Source: Chlorobium sp. (GTDB taxonomy: Bacteria > Bacteroidota > Chlorobiia > Chlorobiales > Chlorobiaceae). Taken from it: a DNA stretch of 64,000 nt. The notes under the pieces were generated by a model. That model was not told the DNA's origin, did no database searches, and saw only the letters and a program-made list of their open reading frames with translations. The stretch covers positions 1-64,000 of the forward strand of contig SZXV01000008.1 of NCBI GenBank assembly GCA_005862225.1. The letters are read 5' to 3'. A program made the translations under genes and the position numbers. This document shows positions 19,771 to 30,304 of this stretch, piece after piece; positions within the stretch are counted from its first letter, which is position 1, and each line of letters begins with the position of its first letter.

Positions 19771-21180
19771 ATGCAGACTTCACAATCCAACTCCGTCATT
19801 TCTCCACTTGGTTCCCCTTCCGACATTTCAGAGGAAATTCTTCATCAACTGGCCGCTCAGCAGAAATCACGCAAGAAATGGCTTCTTATTCAGCCAATAA
19901 GCAATACCAGTATGATGGTGGATTCGGGTACGGTAAGTATGCCATTAAACCTGATTATGGTTGCTACTCTGGTCGGAAAGTTGTTTGATGTTGCCTTTCT
20001 TGATGAACGGCTTGGCGACAAGGTTCCTGAAGATTTTTCAGGATTTGATGTCATAGCAGTCACTTCCAGGACACTCAATGCCTCAAAGGCATATCAGATT
20101 GGTGATCGCGCCCTGAAACAGGGAAAAACAGTTATTCTTGGTGGCGTGCATCCGACCATGCTTTATGAAGAAGCATCCTGTCACTGTACCAGTGTGGTGT
20201 ACGGCGAAATAGAGTCTATCTGGACTGAACTCGCCACCGATGTCTTGAAAGGAAAAATGCAGCAGGTCTATCGGGCAAAAGAGCTGAAGCCAATGAGTAC
20301 CATGCACAGGCCTGACTTCAGCTATGCTTTATCTTCGAAAAGTTCAAAAAAATACAGTTCACGTATCCCTCTTCTTGCTACAAAAGGGTGTCCGGTAGGA
20401 TGCAACTTCTGTACCACACCAACCATTTACGGAAAAAACTACCGATACCGGGAGCTTGACCTGGTACTCGAAGAGATGCGCTATCATCAGCAAAGGCTCG
20501 GAAAACAGAATGTCAATTTTTCCTTCATGGACGACAATATCAGTTTTCGTCCAAAGTATTTTATGACCTTGCTGGAGGAGATGGCCAAACTCGGAGTACA
20601 CTGGAATGCCAATATCTCCATGAACTTTCTCGACAAACCAGAAGTGGCAGAACTGGCTGGCCGATCCGGTTGCGACCTCCTCAGCATAGGCTTTGAATCG
20701 CTCAATCCGGAAACTCTCAAAACATTGCACAAAGGGTCAAACCGGCTTGGCAACTATGAACAAGTTGTGGGCAACCTTCATAAAAACGGCGTTGCCATCC
20801 AGGGCTACTTCATGTTCGGGTTCGACAACGACACAGAAGAGAGCTTCCAGCTCACTTATGACTTCATTATGAAGAACAAGATCGAGTTTCCGGTTTTTTC
20901 ACTGGTCACCCCCTTTCCCGGAACACCCTACTTTGATGAAATGAAGCCCCGTATTCGCCATTTTGACTGGGACAAATACGATACCTATCACTATATGTTT
21001 GAGCCGACCAACATGAGTGGCGAAAGATTGCTCGAAAAATTTGTCAAACTGCAGAAAGAGGTTTATAAAGGACGGGCAATTATGCAGAGAATGGCTGGCA
21101 AACCGCTGAACTGGGTATGGCTGGCAAACTACGCCATGAACCGCTTTACCAGCAAGCTCTCACCGGAATATTATTATTGA
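19771..21180 (+). CDS. Cobalamin-binding radical SAM protein, BchQ/BchR-like side-chain methyltransferase
   Basis: 469 residues. The N-terminal ~190 residues form a B12-binding Rossmann domain (PLNLIMVATLVGK, GKTVILGGVHPTML) without the base-off DxHxxG motif, as is usual in this class. The radical-SAM core has CPVGCNFC with C207, C211 and C214 binding the cluster, then FMDDNISF, IGFESL and GYFMFGFDNDTEES. The architecture and the C-terminal tail fit the chlorosome bacteriochlorophyll C8 or C12 methyltransferases BchQ and BchR; I cannot tell which. BchE-type cyclases share the domains but are usually longer. It stands alone, ending at a bidirectional terminator shared with aspS. Confidence 0.75.
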   Translation: MQTSQSNSVISPLGSPSDISEEILHQLAAQQKSRKKWLLIQPISNTSMMVDSGTVSMPLNLIMVATLVGKLFDVAFLDERLGDKVPEDFSGFDVIAVTSRTLNASKAYQIGDRALKQGKTVILGGVHPTMLYEEASCHCTSVVYGEIESIWTELATDVLKGKMQQVYRAKELKPMSTMHRPDFSYALSSKSSKKYSSRIPLLATKGCPVGCNFCTTPTIYGKNYRYRELDLVLEEMRYHQQRLGKQNVNFSFMDDNISFRPKYFMTLLEEMAKLGVHWNANISMNFLDKPEVAELAGRSGCDLLSIGFESLNPETLKTLHKGSNRLGNYEQVVGNLHKNGVAIQGYFMFGFDNDTEESFQLTYDFIMKNKIEFPVFSLVTPFPGTPYFDEMKPRIRHFDWDKYDTYHYMFEPTNMSGERLLEKFVKLQKEVYKGRAIMQRMAGKPLNWVWLANYAMNRFTSKLSPEYYY

Positions 21181-21183
21181 CAC

Positions 21184-21214
21184 AAAAAGAGGCTGACGAT
21201 GTCAGCCTCTTTTT
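21184..21214. terminator. Bidirectional terminator between the radical-SAM gene and aspS
   Basis: Perfect arms AAAAAGAGGCTGAC (21184-21197) and GTCAGCCTCTTTTT (21201-21214) with a three-base loop. T runs are present in both directions, so it can end both convergent transcripts. Confidence 0.93.
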
Positions 21215-21222
21215 GTAGTAAA

Positions 21223-23040
21223 TCACCTCTTCTCTTCCTGTTTTTTAGGCAACTCAACCTTCAAAGAGAGCTCTCGAAGCTGTGCAGGGGTCACCTCTGA
21301 AGGAGAGCACATCATCAAATCCTGCGCCTGCTGGTTCATTGGGAAGGCAATGACCTCACGAATGTTCTGTTCGTCACAGAGAATCATGACAAGACGGTCA
21401 AGGCCGGGAGCAATGCCACCGTGCGGTGGAGCACCGAGTTTAAATGCTTCGATCATGTGACCAAAGCGACGGTCAACCTCTTCGCGAGAGTAGCCGGCAA
21501 TGCCGAAAGCCTTATACATGATATCAGGCTTGTGGTTCCGAATAGCGCCGCTTGAGAGTTCGATACCGTTACAGACAATATCGTACTGGTAGGCAAGAAT
21601 ATCGAGTGGAGGCATGGTTTCAAGCGCTTCCATCTCTCCCTGAGGCATAGAGAAGGGGTTGTGTGAGAAGTCAATCTTTTTGGCCTCCTCATTAAACTCG
21701 AACATCGGAAAATCGACAATCCAGCAAAAGGAAAGCTCATCCTGATCAAGCGAAAAGAGATCACCAAACCAGGTTCTCATCCCGCCCATGATCTTGCAGG
21801 TTTTTTCCCACTTCCCTGCTCCGAAAAAGACCACATCACCTGTCTCAAGCTTCAGGTGGCTTTTGAGGGTTGAGAGATCATCTTCGCTGAGAAACTTGAC
21901 AACAGGGCCTTTCGGACCCTCTTCCTTGAACTGTATATAGGCAAGGCCACCGGAACCAAGCTCCTTGGCCCGTTTTTCTGCCTTGTCATAGAAAAGTCTC
22001 GATTCGTTTCCACGTCCCTTGAGAACCAGCGCCTTGACGCAAGAACCATCGACAGTATTACTGGCAAACACCTTGAACCCGGAACCGACAAAGAGCGGAG
22101 TGACGTCACAAATCTCAAGCGGTATTCTTAAGTCTGGTTTATCGGTACCAAAACGGTTCATAACCTCTTTGTAGCTGATCCTTGGAAAAGGAAACTGAGC
22201 AATGCGCTTGTGCGACATGGTGCGAGTCAAATGCTCAATCATTCCCTCAAGAATGTCGAAGAGATCATCCTGCTCAATAAAAGCCATCTCCATATCAAGC
22301 TGATAAAACTCACCAGGGCTTCGGTCAGCACGGGCATCTTCATCGCGGAAACAGGGCGCTATCTGGAAATAACGCGGAAATCCTGAAACCATCAGAAGCT
22401 GCTTGAACTGCTGGGGAGCCTGGGGCAAAGCATAGAATTTGCCGGGATGCAGGCGGCTTGGCACAAGAAAGTCACGAGCCCCTTCCGGAGAGCTGGAGGT
22501 AAGAATAGGTGTCTGTATCTCGATAAACTCTTTCTCTTCGAGGTAATGGCGGATTGCAGCAGTCAGACGACTGCGAAAAATTATATTCTCGTGAATTTTC
22601 TCTCGACGAAGATCAATAAAACGATATTTCAGCCGAAGCTCTTCTGAAGTCTGCACTTCATCCGCCACCGGAAACGGCAATGGATGGGCATGACTCTCAA
22701 CAAGGAGCTTACTGACGACCACCTCAATTTCACCAGATGCCAATCGAGGATTAACAGCTCCTTCAGCCCGACGCACAACAACACCTTCAATACAGATAAC
22801 TGATTCTATATGCAATTGCTCGGCATTGGCAAACAGCTCCTGTTCTTCCGGCTGAATAACAAGCTGACTAATACCGGTATGATCTCGCAGATCTATAAAA
22901 ATCAGTCCGCCATGATCCCTTTTTCTATGAATCCAGCCGGCCAGCCTGACTGGGGTGTGTTCAAATTCAGGGTTTAAAAAACCGCAATAGTGAGAGCGAA
23001 ACCGGTTATGGAGCATCTGCCTGCTATCTGCATTACTCAT
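21223..23040 (-). CDS. aspS: Aspartyl-tRNA synthetase
   Basis: Class IIb synthetase charging tRNA-Asp. The OB-fold anticodon domain is at the N-terminus ([26 protein letters not shown]). Motif 1 lies around [25 protein letters not shown], motif 2 is [20 protein letters not shown], and motif 3 is [12 protein letters not shown]. The bacterial GAD insertion lies between motifs 2 and 3. At 605 residues it is the usual bacterial size. Motif 2 reads [12 protein letters not shown] rather than the common ADRQPEFTQID, a slightly longer loop. It follows dnaX on the minus strand after 98 bp. Confidence 0.96.
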   Translation of the reverse strand: MSNADSRQMLHNRFRSHYCGFLNPEFEHTPVRLAGWIHRKRDHGGLIFIDLRDHTGISQLVIQPEEQELFANAEQLHIESVICIEGVVVRRAEGAVNPRLASGEIEVVVSKLLVESHAHPLPFPVADEVQTSEELRLKYRFIDLRREKIHENIIFRSRLTAAIRHYLEEKEFIEIQTPILTSSSPEGARDFLVPSRLHPGKFYALPQAPQQFKQLLMVSGFPRYFQIAPCFRDEDARADRSPGEFYQLDMEMAFIEQDDLFDILEGMIEHLTRTMSHKRIAQFPFPRISYKEVMNRFGTDKPDLRIPLEICDVTPLFVGSGFKVFASNTVDGSCVKALVLKGRGNESRLFYDKAEKRAKELGSGGLAYIQFKEEGPKGPVVKFLSEDDLSTLKSHLKLETGDVVFFGAGKWEKTCKIMGGMRTWFGDLFSLDQDELSFCWIVDFPMFEFNEEAKKIDFSHNPFSMPQGEMEALETMPPLDILAYQYDIVCNGIELSSGAIRNHKPDIMYKAFGIAGYSREEVDRRFGHMIEAFKLGAPPHGGIAPGLDRLVMILCDEQNIREVIAFPMNQQAQDLMMCSPSEVTPAQLRELSLKVELPKKQEEKR

Positions 23041-23138
23041 AGAGTGCTAAAGTCCTTTGGCATTAACAAATTGAAATAAACCTAAAACCCTGAATATGAT
23101 GAATTTTTAATAATTTGTAAAACTTTGGCATGAACCGG

Positions 23139-24892
23139 TCAATAGACAAGTTCTCCCCCAAATTCCGTAACAAGAAATCTGACGACCTCATTGTTCTGTG
23201 ACAGTTCCTGAAAAAGAGTAAAGACTGTCTTCTCCCTGGTACAGGCATCTTTTTCAGCATCATAATGAAGACGAAGCTGAATTGGAAGGGTATAAAACTC
23301 TGACATTTCCCGCTGAAGCGTTGCTCGTTCCTGTAAAAGCTCCTCGAAAGAGAACTTTCGGCAGCAGGAAATTTCAAGCCCTCCAGACGGACTGCATGAG
23401 ACCAGTTCACAGGATTCCAGATGAGTTGCCATGAGATTGTGGGATTTCCGTACCAGATGATCAAGAAACTGGTGCCACTCCACTTTCAGTGCGGCAAGAT
23501 TCACAATTTTTTCAAATCCGGCTGAAGCTTCTTCAGAATGAACTTCCGTTGCAGAATGAACACGAAACTGCTTCGACGCAGGATTGGAGGCAAAATTGGA
23601 CAGTTTTTTCTGCCATGAACCAAGATCAAAATCTCCCGGGCTTGCAGACGGCTTTTCAGGAGGCAAAGGCGCCCCGGAAACTGGAGCTGACAAACCAGAC
23701 GTTCCCTTCAGTGGCTGCTCAGGTGCTTTTTTTTTTGAGGCGAGGGTACGACCGGCGATAGAGCAACATGCACAAGATCAATCAGTTTCAGGAGCGCAAG
23801 CTCAAACCGAAACTGGTACTCAAACTGAAACTTCAGCTCTTTCTGGGTCTGCAGGATAAACTCAACCATCTGCATGACGGCAGCAGATGAAAAATTCCCG
23901 GCATCCCGCTGATAGCGTTCGCGGACGGCATCCGGGCGCTCGACAAGTCGGGTAGAAGAGAGGTTCTGCACCACCAGAAAATTCCGAAGATGCTCGACAA
24001 GCTTTTCAAGAAAATCCTGCTCATCATATCCGTTCCTTATCACAAACTGGGCAACATCAAGCATTTTTGAAGGGTCTTGTGCCATAACTGCATCCGTGAC
24101 ATCGAACATGGTGTCATCATCAATATAGTTCAGCAGTTCGGCAACTCCCTGATAACTGATAGCTCCTTCATGATCATTTTCTGCTGAAAATGCGATAACC
24201 TGATCAAGGATGCTCTGCGCGTCACGCATTGAGCCCTGAGCCTTGCGACCAATAAGCTGAAGGGCATCACCCTCAACAGCAATATGTTCCGCATCACAGA
24301 TTGACTGAAGCTGCTTCTGAATATCATCAAGCGGAATCCGCTTGAAGTTGAAGCGCTGGCAGCGCGAAGAGATGGTTGCCGGAATCTTGTGAAGCTCGGT
24401 CGTGGCAAAAATGAAAATAGCGTGAGGCGGTGGCTCCTCAAGTGTTTTCAGAAAAGCGTTAAATGCGGCAATGGAAAGCATGTGAACCTCATCAATGATA
24501 TAGACCCTGTACTTCCCTTTCTGAGGCCCATATCGAACATTCTCCCGAAGTGTACGAATATCGTCCACACTGTTATTGGATGCAGCGTCAAACTCTGAAA
24601 TATTGAGACTTGTGCCAGCATCAAAGTCTCTGCAACTTTCGCACTCACCACAAGGCTCAGTAACCTGTTGCATATATTCCGCATCATCCATCAGCTTCTG
24701 GCAGTTCAGTGCCTTTGCAAAAATCCTCGCCGCCGTGGTCTTGCCAACACCGCGCAATCCGGAGAAAATATAACCATGCCCAACCCGACCCATGCGAAGC
24801 GAATTCTGGATGGTGCGCGTCACATGCTCCTGAGCAGTGATATCAGCAAATTTTGCCGGTCTGTATTTTCTGGCTATAACCTGATAACTCAT
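23139..24892 (-). CDS. dnaX: DNA polymerase III clamp-loader subunits tau and gamma, with a frameshift at a ten-A run
   Basis: The zero frame from ATG 24892 ends at 23708 and gives a 394-residue protein: Walker A GLRGVGKTTAARIFAKALNC, the four zinc cysteines (C..CGECESC), the DEVHMLS Walker B and sensor SSRCQRF. After the ATPase and collar domains the mRNA has CA(10)G. Read straight, it ends after KKKHLSSH. A -1 slip, or one added A, continues as KKKAPEQPLKG into a frame that stays open to 23139 and carries a plausible tau tail. So tau would be about 584 residues and gamma 394. The ATG overlaps the upstream yihY stop by four bases. Confidence 0.93.
23727..23736 (-). other. A10 slippery site in dnaX
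   Basis: Ten consecutive A residues in the dnaX message, placed exactly where the two dnaX frames overlap. The Thermus dnaX gene uses a comparable A run for transcriptional slippage, and E. coli uses A AAA AAG for ribosomal frameshifting. I see no strong upstream ribosome-like stimulator or downstream hairpin, which favours polymerase slippage here. Confidence 0.8.
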
Positions 24893-26136
24893 GAATGCTG
24901 TTTATGACTATCCTCTAACATAACCGCGAGGGAGATATCCATACTGCTTTTCAGGCACTCTGTAACCCCCTTGCTTATTGTGCTTAAATGTACGTTTTTA
25001 CTCTCTGAAATCAGCAAATCGTTTTGAAGTCCGAGAACTTCGGTGGGCATTATCGTGTAGAGATCAAAAAGTGTCAACGCGTAAAGATCGCGACTGACTG
25101 CGAGATCACCATTTGCGGTAACATGAATCAGATCGTTTTGCAAGAGAATATCAACAATTTTTCTTAACCCGGAAGGATCAACAGAAGGAACCGACTTCAC
25201 AATTTTCCTCATATTCATGGGAAGAGCATTATTCTGACCATGCCAGATAGAGTCAAGAACCAAAAGAATGAGAGACATTCCCCGCAAGGGATTAAACTCT
25301 TCGATAACTCTGTCTGAAGGCGCCAGTGCTCCAAGACAAAAGACAAATTCCGCCCCGGTCAGCAGAACGACCCATCCAAGATAAATCCAGAAAAAAAGCA
25401 TCGGAATAACCGATAATGCTCCATAAATATGCTCAAACGTTGAAATATGCGTGACATAAAAAGCAAACCATTTTTTGGAGATCTCAAGAAGCAGCGCTGC
25501 TAACAAAGCCCCCGAAAAAGCATGGACAAGTCTCACCTTGCGGTTTGGCACAAGCATGTACAGCAAAAAAAATGCCAGAATCGAATTGATAAATGGGAAG
25601 AAAGAGAGAAGAATTGTTTTTACCTCAAGCAAAGGGCCTTCAGTGAAGACCGTGTACCAGACATAAGAACTTGCCGCAAGACTGCTTGCGATAAGCACAG
25701 GTCCAAGCGTCAGGACTGTCCAGTACAGTGTAAATCCCTGAAGTATCTTTCGGGGAGCATGCACCTCCCAGATTTCATTCAGGGTATGATCCACCGTTGA
25801 AATAAGAGAAAGTGCGATAATAAACAGGAACACTCCGCCGACCAATGGAACGGTGGCTGTCTTGCCAATAAAATCTGACAGATAATGATTGAGCACTGTG
25901 CCCACACCTGGCATAAAGTTCTGAACAAGGAAATCCTCAAGAAAACGCTTGAAGGGTGCGAAAACAACAAAAACATTCAGTATGGAAATAACAACGGCAA
26001 GCACCGGCACAATTGAAAGCAAGGTCTGAAAAGCCAGAGATGCCGCACCAAGAAAAATTCTGTCATGAATAAAATTTTTCCAGAAAAACGGCATAAATGC
26101 CCTTATATACTCAGTAAGTTTTTCGTTTTTTACCAT
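24889..26136 (-). CDS. YihY/BrkB-family integral membrane protein with C-terminal winged-helix-like region
   Basis: Inner-membrane protein of the YihY (formerly RNase BN) family: six hydrophobic segments, including AASLAFQTLLSIVPVLAVVISILN, LISTVDHTLNEIWEV and PMLFFWIYLGWVVLLTGAEFVFCLG. The family is of unknown biochemical role. Residues after about 290 are soluble and alpha-helical, with DILLQNDLIHVTANGDLAV resembling a winged helix, as in longer YihY members. The frame is open to 26193, but ATG 26136 (MVKNEKL) has a GAAG ribosome-like site and matches the family start. Its stop overlaps the dnaX ATG. Confidence 0.88.
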   Translation of the reverse strand: MVKNEKLTEYIRAFMPFFWKNFIHDRIFLGAASLAFQTLLSIVPVLAVVISILNVFVVFAPFKRFLEDFLVQNFMPGVGTVLNHYLSDFIGKTATVPLVGGVFLFIIALSLISTVDHTLNEIWEVHAPRKILQGFTLYWTVLTLGPVLIASSLAASSYVWYTVFTEGPLLEVKTILLSFFPFINSILAFFLLYMLVPNRKVRLVHAFSGALLAALLLEISKKWFAFYVTHISTFEHIYGALSVIPMLFFWIYLGWVVLLTGAEFVFCLGALAPSDRVIEEFNPLRGMSLILLVLDSIWHGQNNALPMNMRKIVKSVPSVDPSGLRKIVDILLQNDLIHVTANGDLAVSRDLYALTLFDLYTIMPTEVLGLQNDLLISESKNVHLSTISKGVTECLKSSMDISLAVMLEDSHKQHS

Positions 26137-26198
26137 CACTTCTTTTTTTTCGCATATAAATACGAGATAACAATAATCATTTGGGAGAAACACTCTCT

Positions 26199-27464
26199 TT
26201 ATTTTAGAGGTGAATATCCGACACCCACCGATTTCACCCTGGTCATGAGCAGTAACCCGATAATAAAAAACAACAACAGCGATGCCAGTGCCACTTTTTG
26301 GCTCCCGGCCTGCGAAGATACCAATCCAAACACAAACGGACCTGCAATAGCCGAAGCCTTACCAAACGTCCCATCATAAAAACCAAAAAACTCAGTGACA
26401 TGTTCTGTTGGTGTCAGGCGAGTCATCATTGACCGGGAGGCAGCCTGCGATGAGCCCATAGACATCCCGGCAAGCATCCCTGTGTAAAAAAACAGCTCTT
26501 TACTATCCGCAAAAATTGCAGCAATAACAACAACAAGCCAGATCATGAGCGTAATCACGATGGTTCTCTTTGGACCAATCTTATCGGTCACAAAACCAAA
26601 TAGAATCGAACCTGCTATGGCCGTCGTCTGCACAAGCATGAAAAAAAAGATTAACTCTTCAGTTGTAAAACCAAGAGTGTTCTGTGCATAAATCGAGGAA
26701 AATGCTATAACCGTCAAAATAGCGTCATTATAGAAAAAACAGGCAAGGAGAAAACGCGCAAGATCAGGATAGTGCATAATATGCTGCACCGTAAACTTTA
26801 CTTCCCGGATAGAACGACCGAGTAAAACAAACGAGATTGGAGCTCTCTTCTCTTTTTTTTCATCCCGCAGCACAAGGAACAGGGGTGTTGCAAAAATTGC
26901 AAAAAAAAGTGCCGCGACCACAAAACTTGACTGGACATTCGAGACATTGGAAAGAACAATCCCCTTGCTCAACAGCGGCTGTACAAGAAGCAAAATAGAG
27001 AGTGCGCCAAGATACCCCATGGCAAAACCATAACCGGAAACCCTGCCGATACTTTTATCGGAAGCAAGTACCTTGAGATATGCATCATAAAAAACAATGC
27101 CTCCCTCAAAACCAATATTGGCAAGAATAAAAAGCATAATAGCCTGAACCACCATTCCAGGACCTGAAAAGGAGAGGAGAGCAGTAGCGACAACAGACAT
27201 CAGGGTAAAAAAAAACAGAAACCGTTTCCGTTTGCCCGAATAATCAGCAGCAGCACCAAGCACAGGGGATATAACAGCTACAAGAAACATGGAGAGGCTG
27301 ACGCTGAAGCCCCACCAGGCATCACCTGAAGGTTCACCGTAACAGATAACATTTTTAAAGAAAAGCGGAAAAGTAAATGTGACCATCATCACACTGAAAG
27401 AGGTATTGGCAAAATCAAAAAGCAGCCATGAGAAAACGCTGTATGTTTGCCTTGAGCGCAACAA
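26199..27464 (-). CDS. MFS transporter, UMF1 (Atg22-like) family
   Basis: Inner-membrane transporter with about 12 helices. The N-terminal FSWLLFDFANTSFSVMMVTFTFPLFF is the signature of the UMF1 group, followed by PVLGAAADYSGKRKR (MFS A-like loop) and, in the second half, FGFVTDKIGPKRTI. The substrate is unknown; fungal Atg22 exports amino acids from vacuoles. The frame is open to GTG 27542, which would overlap purQ by 74 bp. TTG at 27464, just past the purQ stop, is preceded by AGAGG and gives the family's usual short N-terminus, so I prefer it. Confidence 0.85.
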   Translation of the reverse strand: MLRSRQTYSVFSWLLFDFANTSFSVMMVTFTFPLFFKNVICYGEPSGDAWWGFSVSLSMFLVAVISPVLGAAADYSGKRKRFLFFFTLMSVVATALLSFSGPGMVVQAIMLFILANIGFEGGIVFYDAYLKVLASDKSIGRVSGYGFAMGYLGALSILLLVQPLLSKGIVLSNVSNVQSSFVVAALFFAIFATPLFLVLRDEKKEKRAPISFVLLGRSIREVKFTVQHIMHYPDLARFLLACFFYNDAILTVIAFSSIYAQNTLGFTTEELIFFFMLVQTTAIAGSILFGFVTDKIGPKRTIVITLMIWLVVVIAAIFADSKELFFYTGMLAGMSMGSSQAASRSMMTRLTPTEHVTEFFGFYDGTFGKASAIAGPFVFGLVSSQAGSQKVALASLLLFFIIGLLLMTRVKSVGVGYSPLK

Positions 27465-27468
27465 CCCC

Positions 27469-28173
27469 TTATACCTCTGCAAGATGAAGGAAGAGCGACT
27501 CAAAAAGCCCCCTGCCATCAAGGGAGCCAAGTTGCTTTTCACTTGCCCTCTCAGGATGGGGCATCAGTCCAAGCACATTCCCCTGCCGATTGACAATTCC
27601 GGCAATATTCTTCAATGAACCATTTGGATTGGCTTCGTCTGTAACCCTTCCCTCGGCATCTGTATACTTGAAAACAATCTGATCGTGCTCTTCAAGACTT
27701 TCGATCACGTCATCAGGAGCAAAGTAGTTCCCTTCGCCATGCGCAATAGGGATGCGAAGAACTTCATCTTCCGGGTAGAGACTTGTAAAGATCGTCGAGC
27801 CGTTCACCGCCCTGATGGTGGTCTGGCAACAAAGAAACTTTTTATCACGATTGCGCGAAAGTGCACCCTCAAGCAATCCGCTTTCAAGCAACACCTGAAA
27901 GCCGTTACAGATTCCAAGCACCGGGAACCCTTTCCCTGCAAACTCTATAACCTCTTTCATAATAGGAGAAAAACGTGCAATTGAGCCTGCACGCAGATAA
28001 TCGCCGTAAGAAAAACCACCGGGCAGAATGATTGCCTTCGCCCCCTGAAGATCATGGTCATTATGCCAGAGCATCACCGGCTTGAAGCCAGCAAATGAAG
28101 CAACTGCATGTTCAGTATCATGATCACAGTTTGATCCAGGAAATACAACGACCCCAACGGTTATATCAGACAT
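27469..28173 (-). CDS. purQ: Phosphoribosylformylglycinamidine synthase, glutaminase subunit
   Basis: Class I glutamine amidotransferase that feeds ammonia to PurL in purine synthesis. The start [18 protein letters not shown], the nucleophile elbow [15 protein letters not shown], and the late His-Glu pair in [10 protein letters not shown] are all present. I chose ATG 28173 (MSDITVG) over the longer frame to 28206 because homology starts there; it gives 234 residues, close to the family's 220-235. purS lies 79 bp upstream; purL is not in the window. Confidence 0.96.
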   Translation of the reverse strand: MSDITVGVVVFPGSNCDHDTEHAVASFAGFKPVMLWHNDHDLQGAKAIILPGGFSYGDYLRAGSIARFSPIMKEVIEFAGKGFPVLGICNGFQVLLESGLLEGALSRNRDKKFLCCQTTIRAVNGSTIFTSLYPEDEVLRIPIAHGEGNYFAPDDVIESLEEHDQIVFKYTDAEGRVTDEANPNGSLKNIAGIVNRQGNVLGLMPHPERASEKQLGSLDGRGLFESLFLHLAEV

Positions 28174-28251
28174 AAATGCACTTCTGTTTAATTTGTCAGT
28201 GAGCAATTCGGGTTATAGAGCCCTCAAAATGAGGCGACATAAAGCACTTAA

Positions 28252-28506
28252 CTATTTGATCAGCTCAAGCTCAAGAGAATAATTTTCCATGACCGGATTG
28301 GATAACAACTTACGGGAAATTTCGTTACCGATTCGTTCAGCCTCGGCAAGCTCCCCCTCATTGATAGTCACCTCGATATATTTGCCGATTCTTGCCGATT
28401 CAACAGTACGGTACCCCAAGTTTTTCAGGGCATGGTCGACCGCTTTGCCCTGAACATCAAGAATGGACTGGCGAAGGGTGACCTTAATTTTTGCGATATA
28501 TGGCAT
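28252..28506 (-). CDS. purS: Phosphoribosylformylglycinamidine synthase subunit PurS
   Basis: Small structural subunit that joins PurQ and small PurL in the three-part FGAM synthase. MPYIAKIKVTLRQSILDVQGKAV with the later ALKNLGY and ARIGKYIEV is the family pattern. ATG 28506 gives 84 residues, the usual size; the longer frame to 28548 would extend further into pssA. Its presence implies a PurSQL-type enzyme rather than the single-chain form. Confidence 0.95.
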   Translation of the reverse strand: MPYIAKIKVTLRQSILDVQGKAVDHALKNLGYRTVESARIGKYIEVTINEGELAEAERIGNEISRKLLSNPVMENYSLELELIK

Positions 28507-28535
28507 GATCACGAATGGTGGGTGAATAAAAAATA

Positions 28536-29339
28536 TCAGGTCTGCCACTGCCGACGCAACAGCAGGGTGATTGACCTCACAATACCGACCAGAATATACA
28601 ACAACATGGCAAGAAAAAAAGCCTTGGAATGAAAGAGAAGTACGCAGAACATAGCGACAACATAGAGACTCATTTGAATCGGCTGCTGCCTGAATGAGTC
28701 CATCGTCGGCTTGGGCAGGGCATCATAGTTCACTTTGCTGACCATGAGCAGGGCCAGAGAGGTTGAAAGCACCCCAAGCACAATCTGCATCAATTTTACA
28801 GGGAAAACCTGAGAAACACTCATCCATAGCACAAATCCGGTAATAGTCAAAGCCTGGGCTGGAGTGGGAAGGCCGGAAAATGACTCTTTTTCATATCCGA
28901 TCATGCTGATATTAAAGCGGGCAAGCCTCAGACCACTCCCGATCATCAGCAAAGAGCTGACACAAATTCCGGTAATGCCCGGTAAACCTTCAAGCCCAAA
29001 CTTGTAAACAAGATATGCGGGAGCAGCACCGAATGAAACAAGATCAGAGAGGGAGTCAAGCTCAACACCAAAATCTGAGGTGCCGTTGGTCACCCTCGCC
29101 ACAAAACCGTCGATAGTATCAAAAAAAGAGGCAAGAATAATAAACCAGCAGGCTGCAACAAAACTCCCTTCTCCCGACATGATAATTGAAATATAGCCGG
29201 ACAGCATATTCATGACCGTGAAAACGGAGGGAACAAAAGAGCGGGAAACCACTGGAAAGCGAGATCCTCGCTCTTTTGGACTGTTTTTCAGAAAGGGCGG
29301 ATAGAGTTTCTGATGCCTTTTTTTACCAGTTTCATCCAT
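28536..29339 (-). CDS. pssA: CDP-diacylglycerol--serine O-phosphatidyltransferase
   Basis: Membrane enzyme making phosphatidylserine, precursor of phosphatidylethanolamine. The CDP-alcohol phosphotransferase motif is complete: DGFVARVTNG then GVELDSLSD, matching DGxxARx7-8GxxxDxxxD. About seven hydrophobic helices follow across the 267 residues. The soluble N-terminal 35 residues are basic. It ends about 30 bp upstream of the purS start. No decarboxylase gene is adjacent within the window. Confidence 0.92.
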   Translation of the reverse strand: MDETGKKRHQKLYPPFLKNSPKERGSRFPVVSRSFVPSVFTVMNMLSGYISIIMSGEGSFVAACWFIILASFFDTIDGFVARVTNGTSDFGVELDSLSDLVSFGAAPAYLVYKFGLEGLPGITGICVSSLLMIGSGLRLARFNISMIGYEKESFSGLPTPAQALTITGFVLWMSVSQVFPVKLMQIVLGVLSTSLALLMVSKVNYDALPKPTMDSFRQQPIQMSLYVVAMFCVLLFHSKAFFLAMLLYILVGIVRSITLLLRRQWQT

Positions 29340-29458
29340 ATAAAAAAATATCCATCATCAGGGAAATTAATTATCCTTGCGGTCAGGGAATCTGACTTAA
29401 AAGTACAACCTTTCAGGAAGCTTTTAAAAGATTAAAACAGGAGAAAGATATCCCCAGC

Positions 29459-30292
29459 TCAATAACTCTCATCCGCTGAAGGAAAGCTTCCCGCTCTTAC
29501 ATCTTCGACATATTGCCGAGCTGCCTTTGAGATAACAGAATGCAGATCTGCATACTGCCTCACAAAACGAGGATGAAACTCTCTGTTGAGACCAAGAATA
29601 TCATTGACAACAAGCACCTGTCCATCACATGCTACTCCGGCTCCTATACCAATAGTTGGAATCGTGAGCGAAGAGGTAACATTTGATGCAAGTGCAGAAG
29701 GAATTTTTTCGAGCACAACGGCAAATGCTCCTGCCTGTTCGATAATTCTCGCGTCTTCAAGAAGTTGTTCGGCTTCTCGCTCCTCCTGTGCACGAACTCT
29801 GTAGCTGCCATACTTGTATATGGATTGAGGCATCAGGCCAAGATGACCCATGACCGGAATGCCTACATCAGTAATTCTCTTTATCGTATCAGCAATAACC
29901 CTTCCTCCCTCAAGCTTTACCGCGTCACACTCATGCTCTTTCATGATTTTTCCGGCATTGCGAAGCGCCTCTTCTCCAGAGAGCTGATAGCTCATAAACG
30001 GCATGTCAATGACCACCATTGCACGGCCACTCTCGTCGTGAACCCCTCTGACGACAGCTTTTGCATGGTAGATCATCTCCTCAATCGTGATCGGCAAAGT
30101 TGTACTGTGACCAGAAAAAACATTGCTTGCAGAATCCCCTACAAGAAGCACATCAACACCGGCGCGATCAAGAATTCTCGCCATGTTATAGTCATAGGCC
30201 GTAAGCATTGATATTTTCTCGCCGTTCTGCTTCATGTCAAGCAACCTTCTGGTTGTGACATGCGCAGCTTTCTGCTGACCACTACTGTTCAT
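29459..30292 (-). CDS. panB: 3-methyl-2-oxobutanoate hydroxymethyltransferase
   Basis: First committed step of pantothenate and CoA synthesis: adds a hydroxymethyl group from methylene-tetrahydrofolate to alpha-ketoisovalerate. Seen are [36 protein letters not shown] (metal-binding GDS), [25 protein letters not shown] and [18 protein letters not shown]. The 277 residues are slightly above the 264 of E. coli. The gene follows the lipoate-ligase-like gene by 12 bp. Confidence 0.97.
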   Translation of the reverse strand: MNSSGQQKAAHVTTRRLLDMKQNGEKISMLTAYDYNMARILDRAGVDVLLVGDSASNVFSGHSTTLPITIEEMIYHAKAVVRGVHDESGRAMVVIDMPFMSYQLSGEEALRNAGKIMKEHECDAVKLEGGRVIADTIKRITDVGIPVMGHLGLMPQSIYKYGSYRVRAQEEREAEQLLEDARIIEQAGAFAVVLEKIPSALASNVTSSLTIPTIGIGAGVACDGQVLVVNDILGLNREFHPRFVRQYADLHSVISKAARQYVEDVRAGSFPSADESY

Positions 30293-30304
30293 GTTGTTCG
30301 TGCT

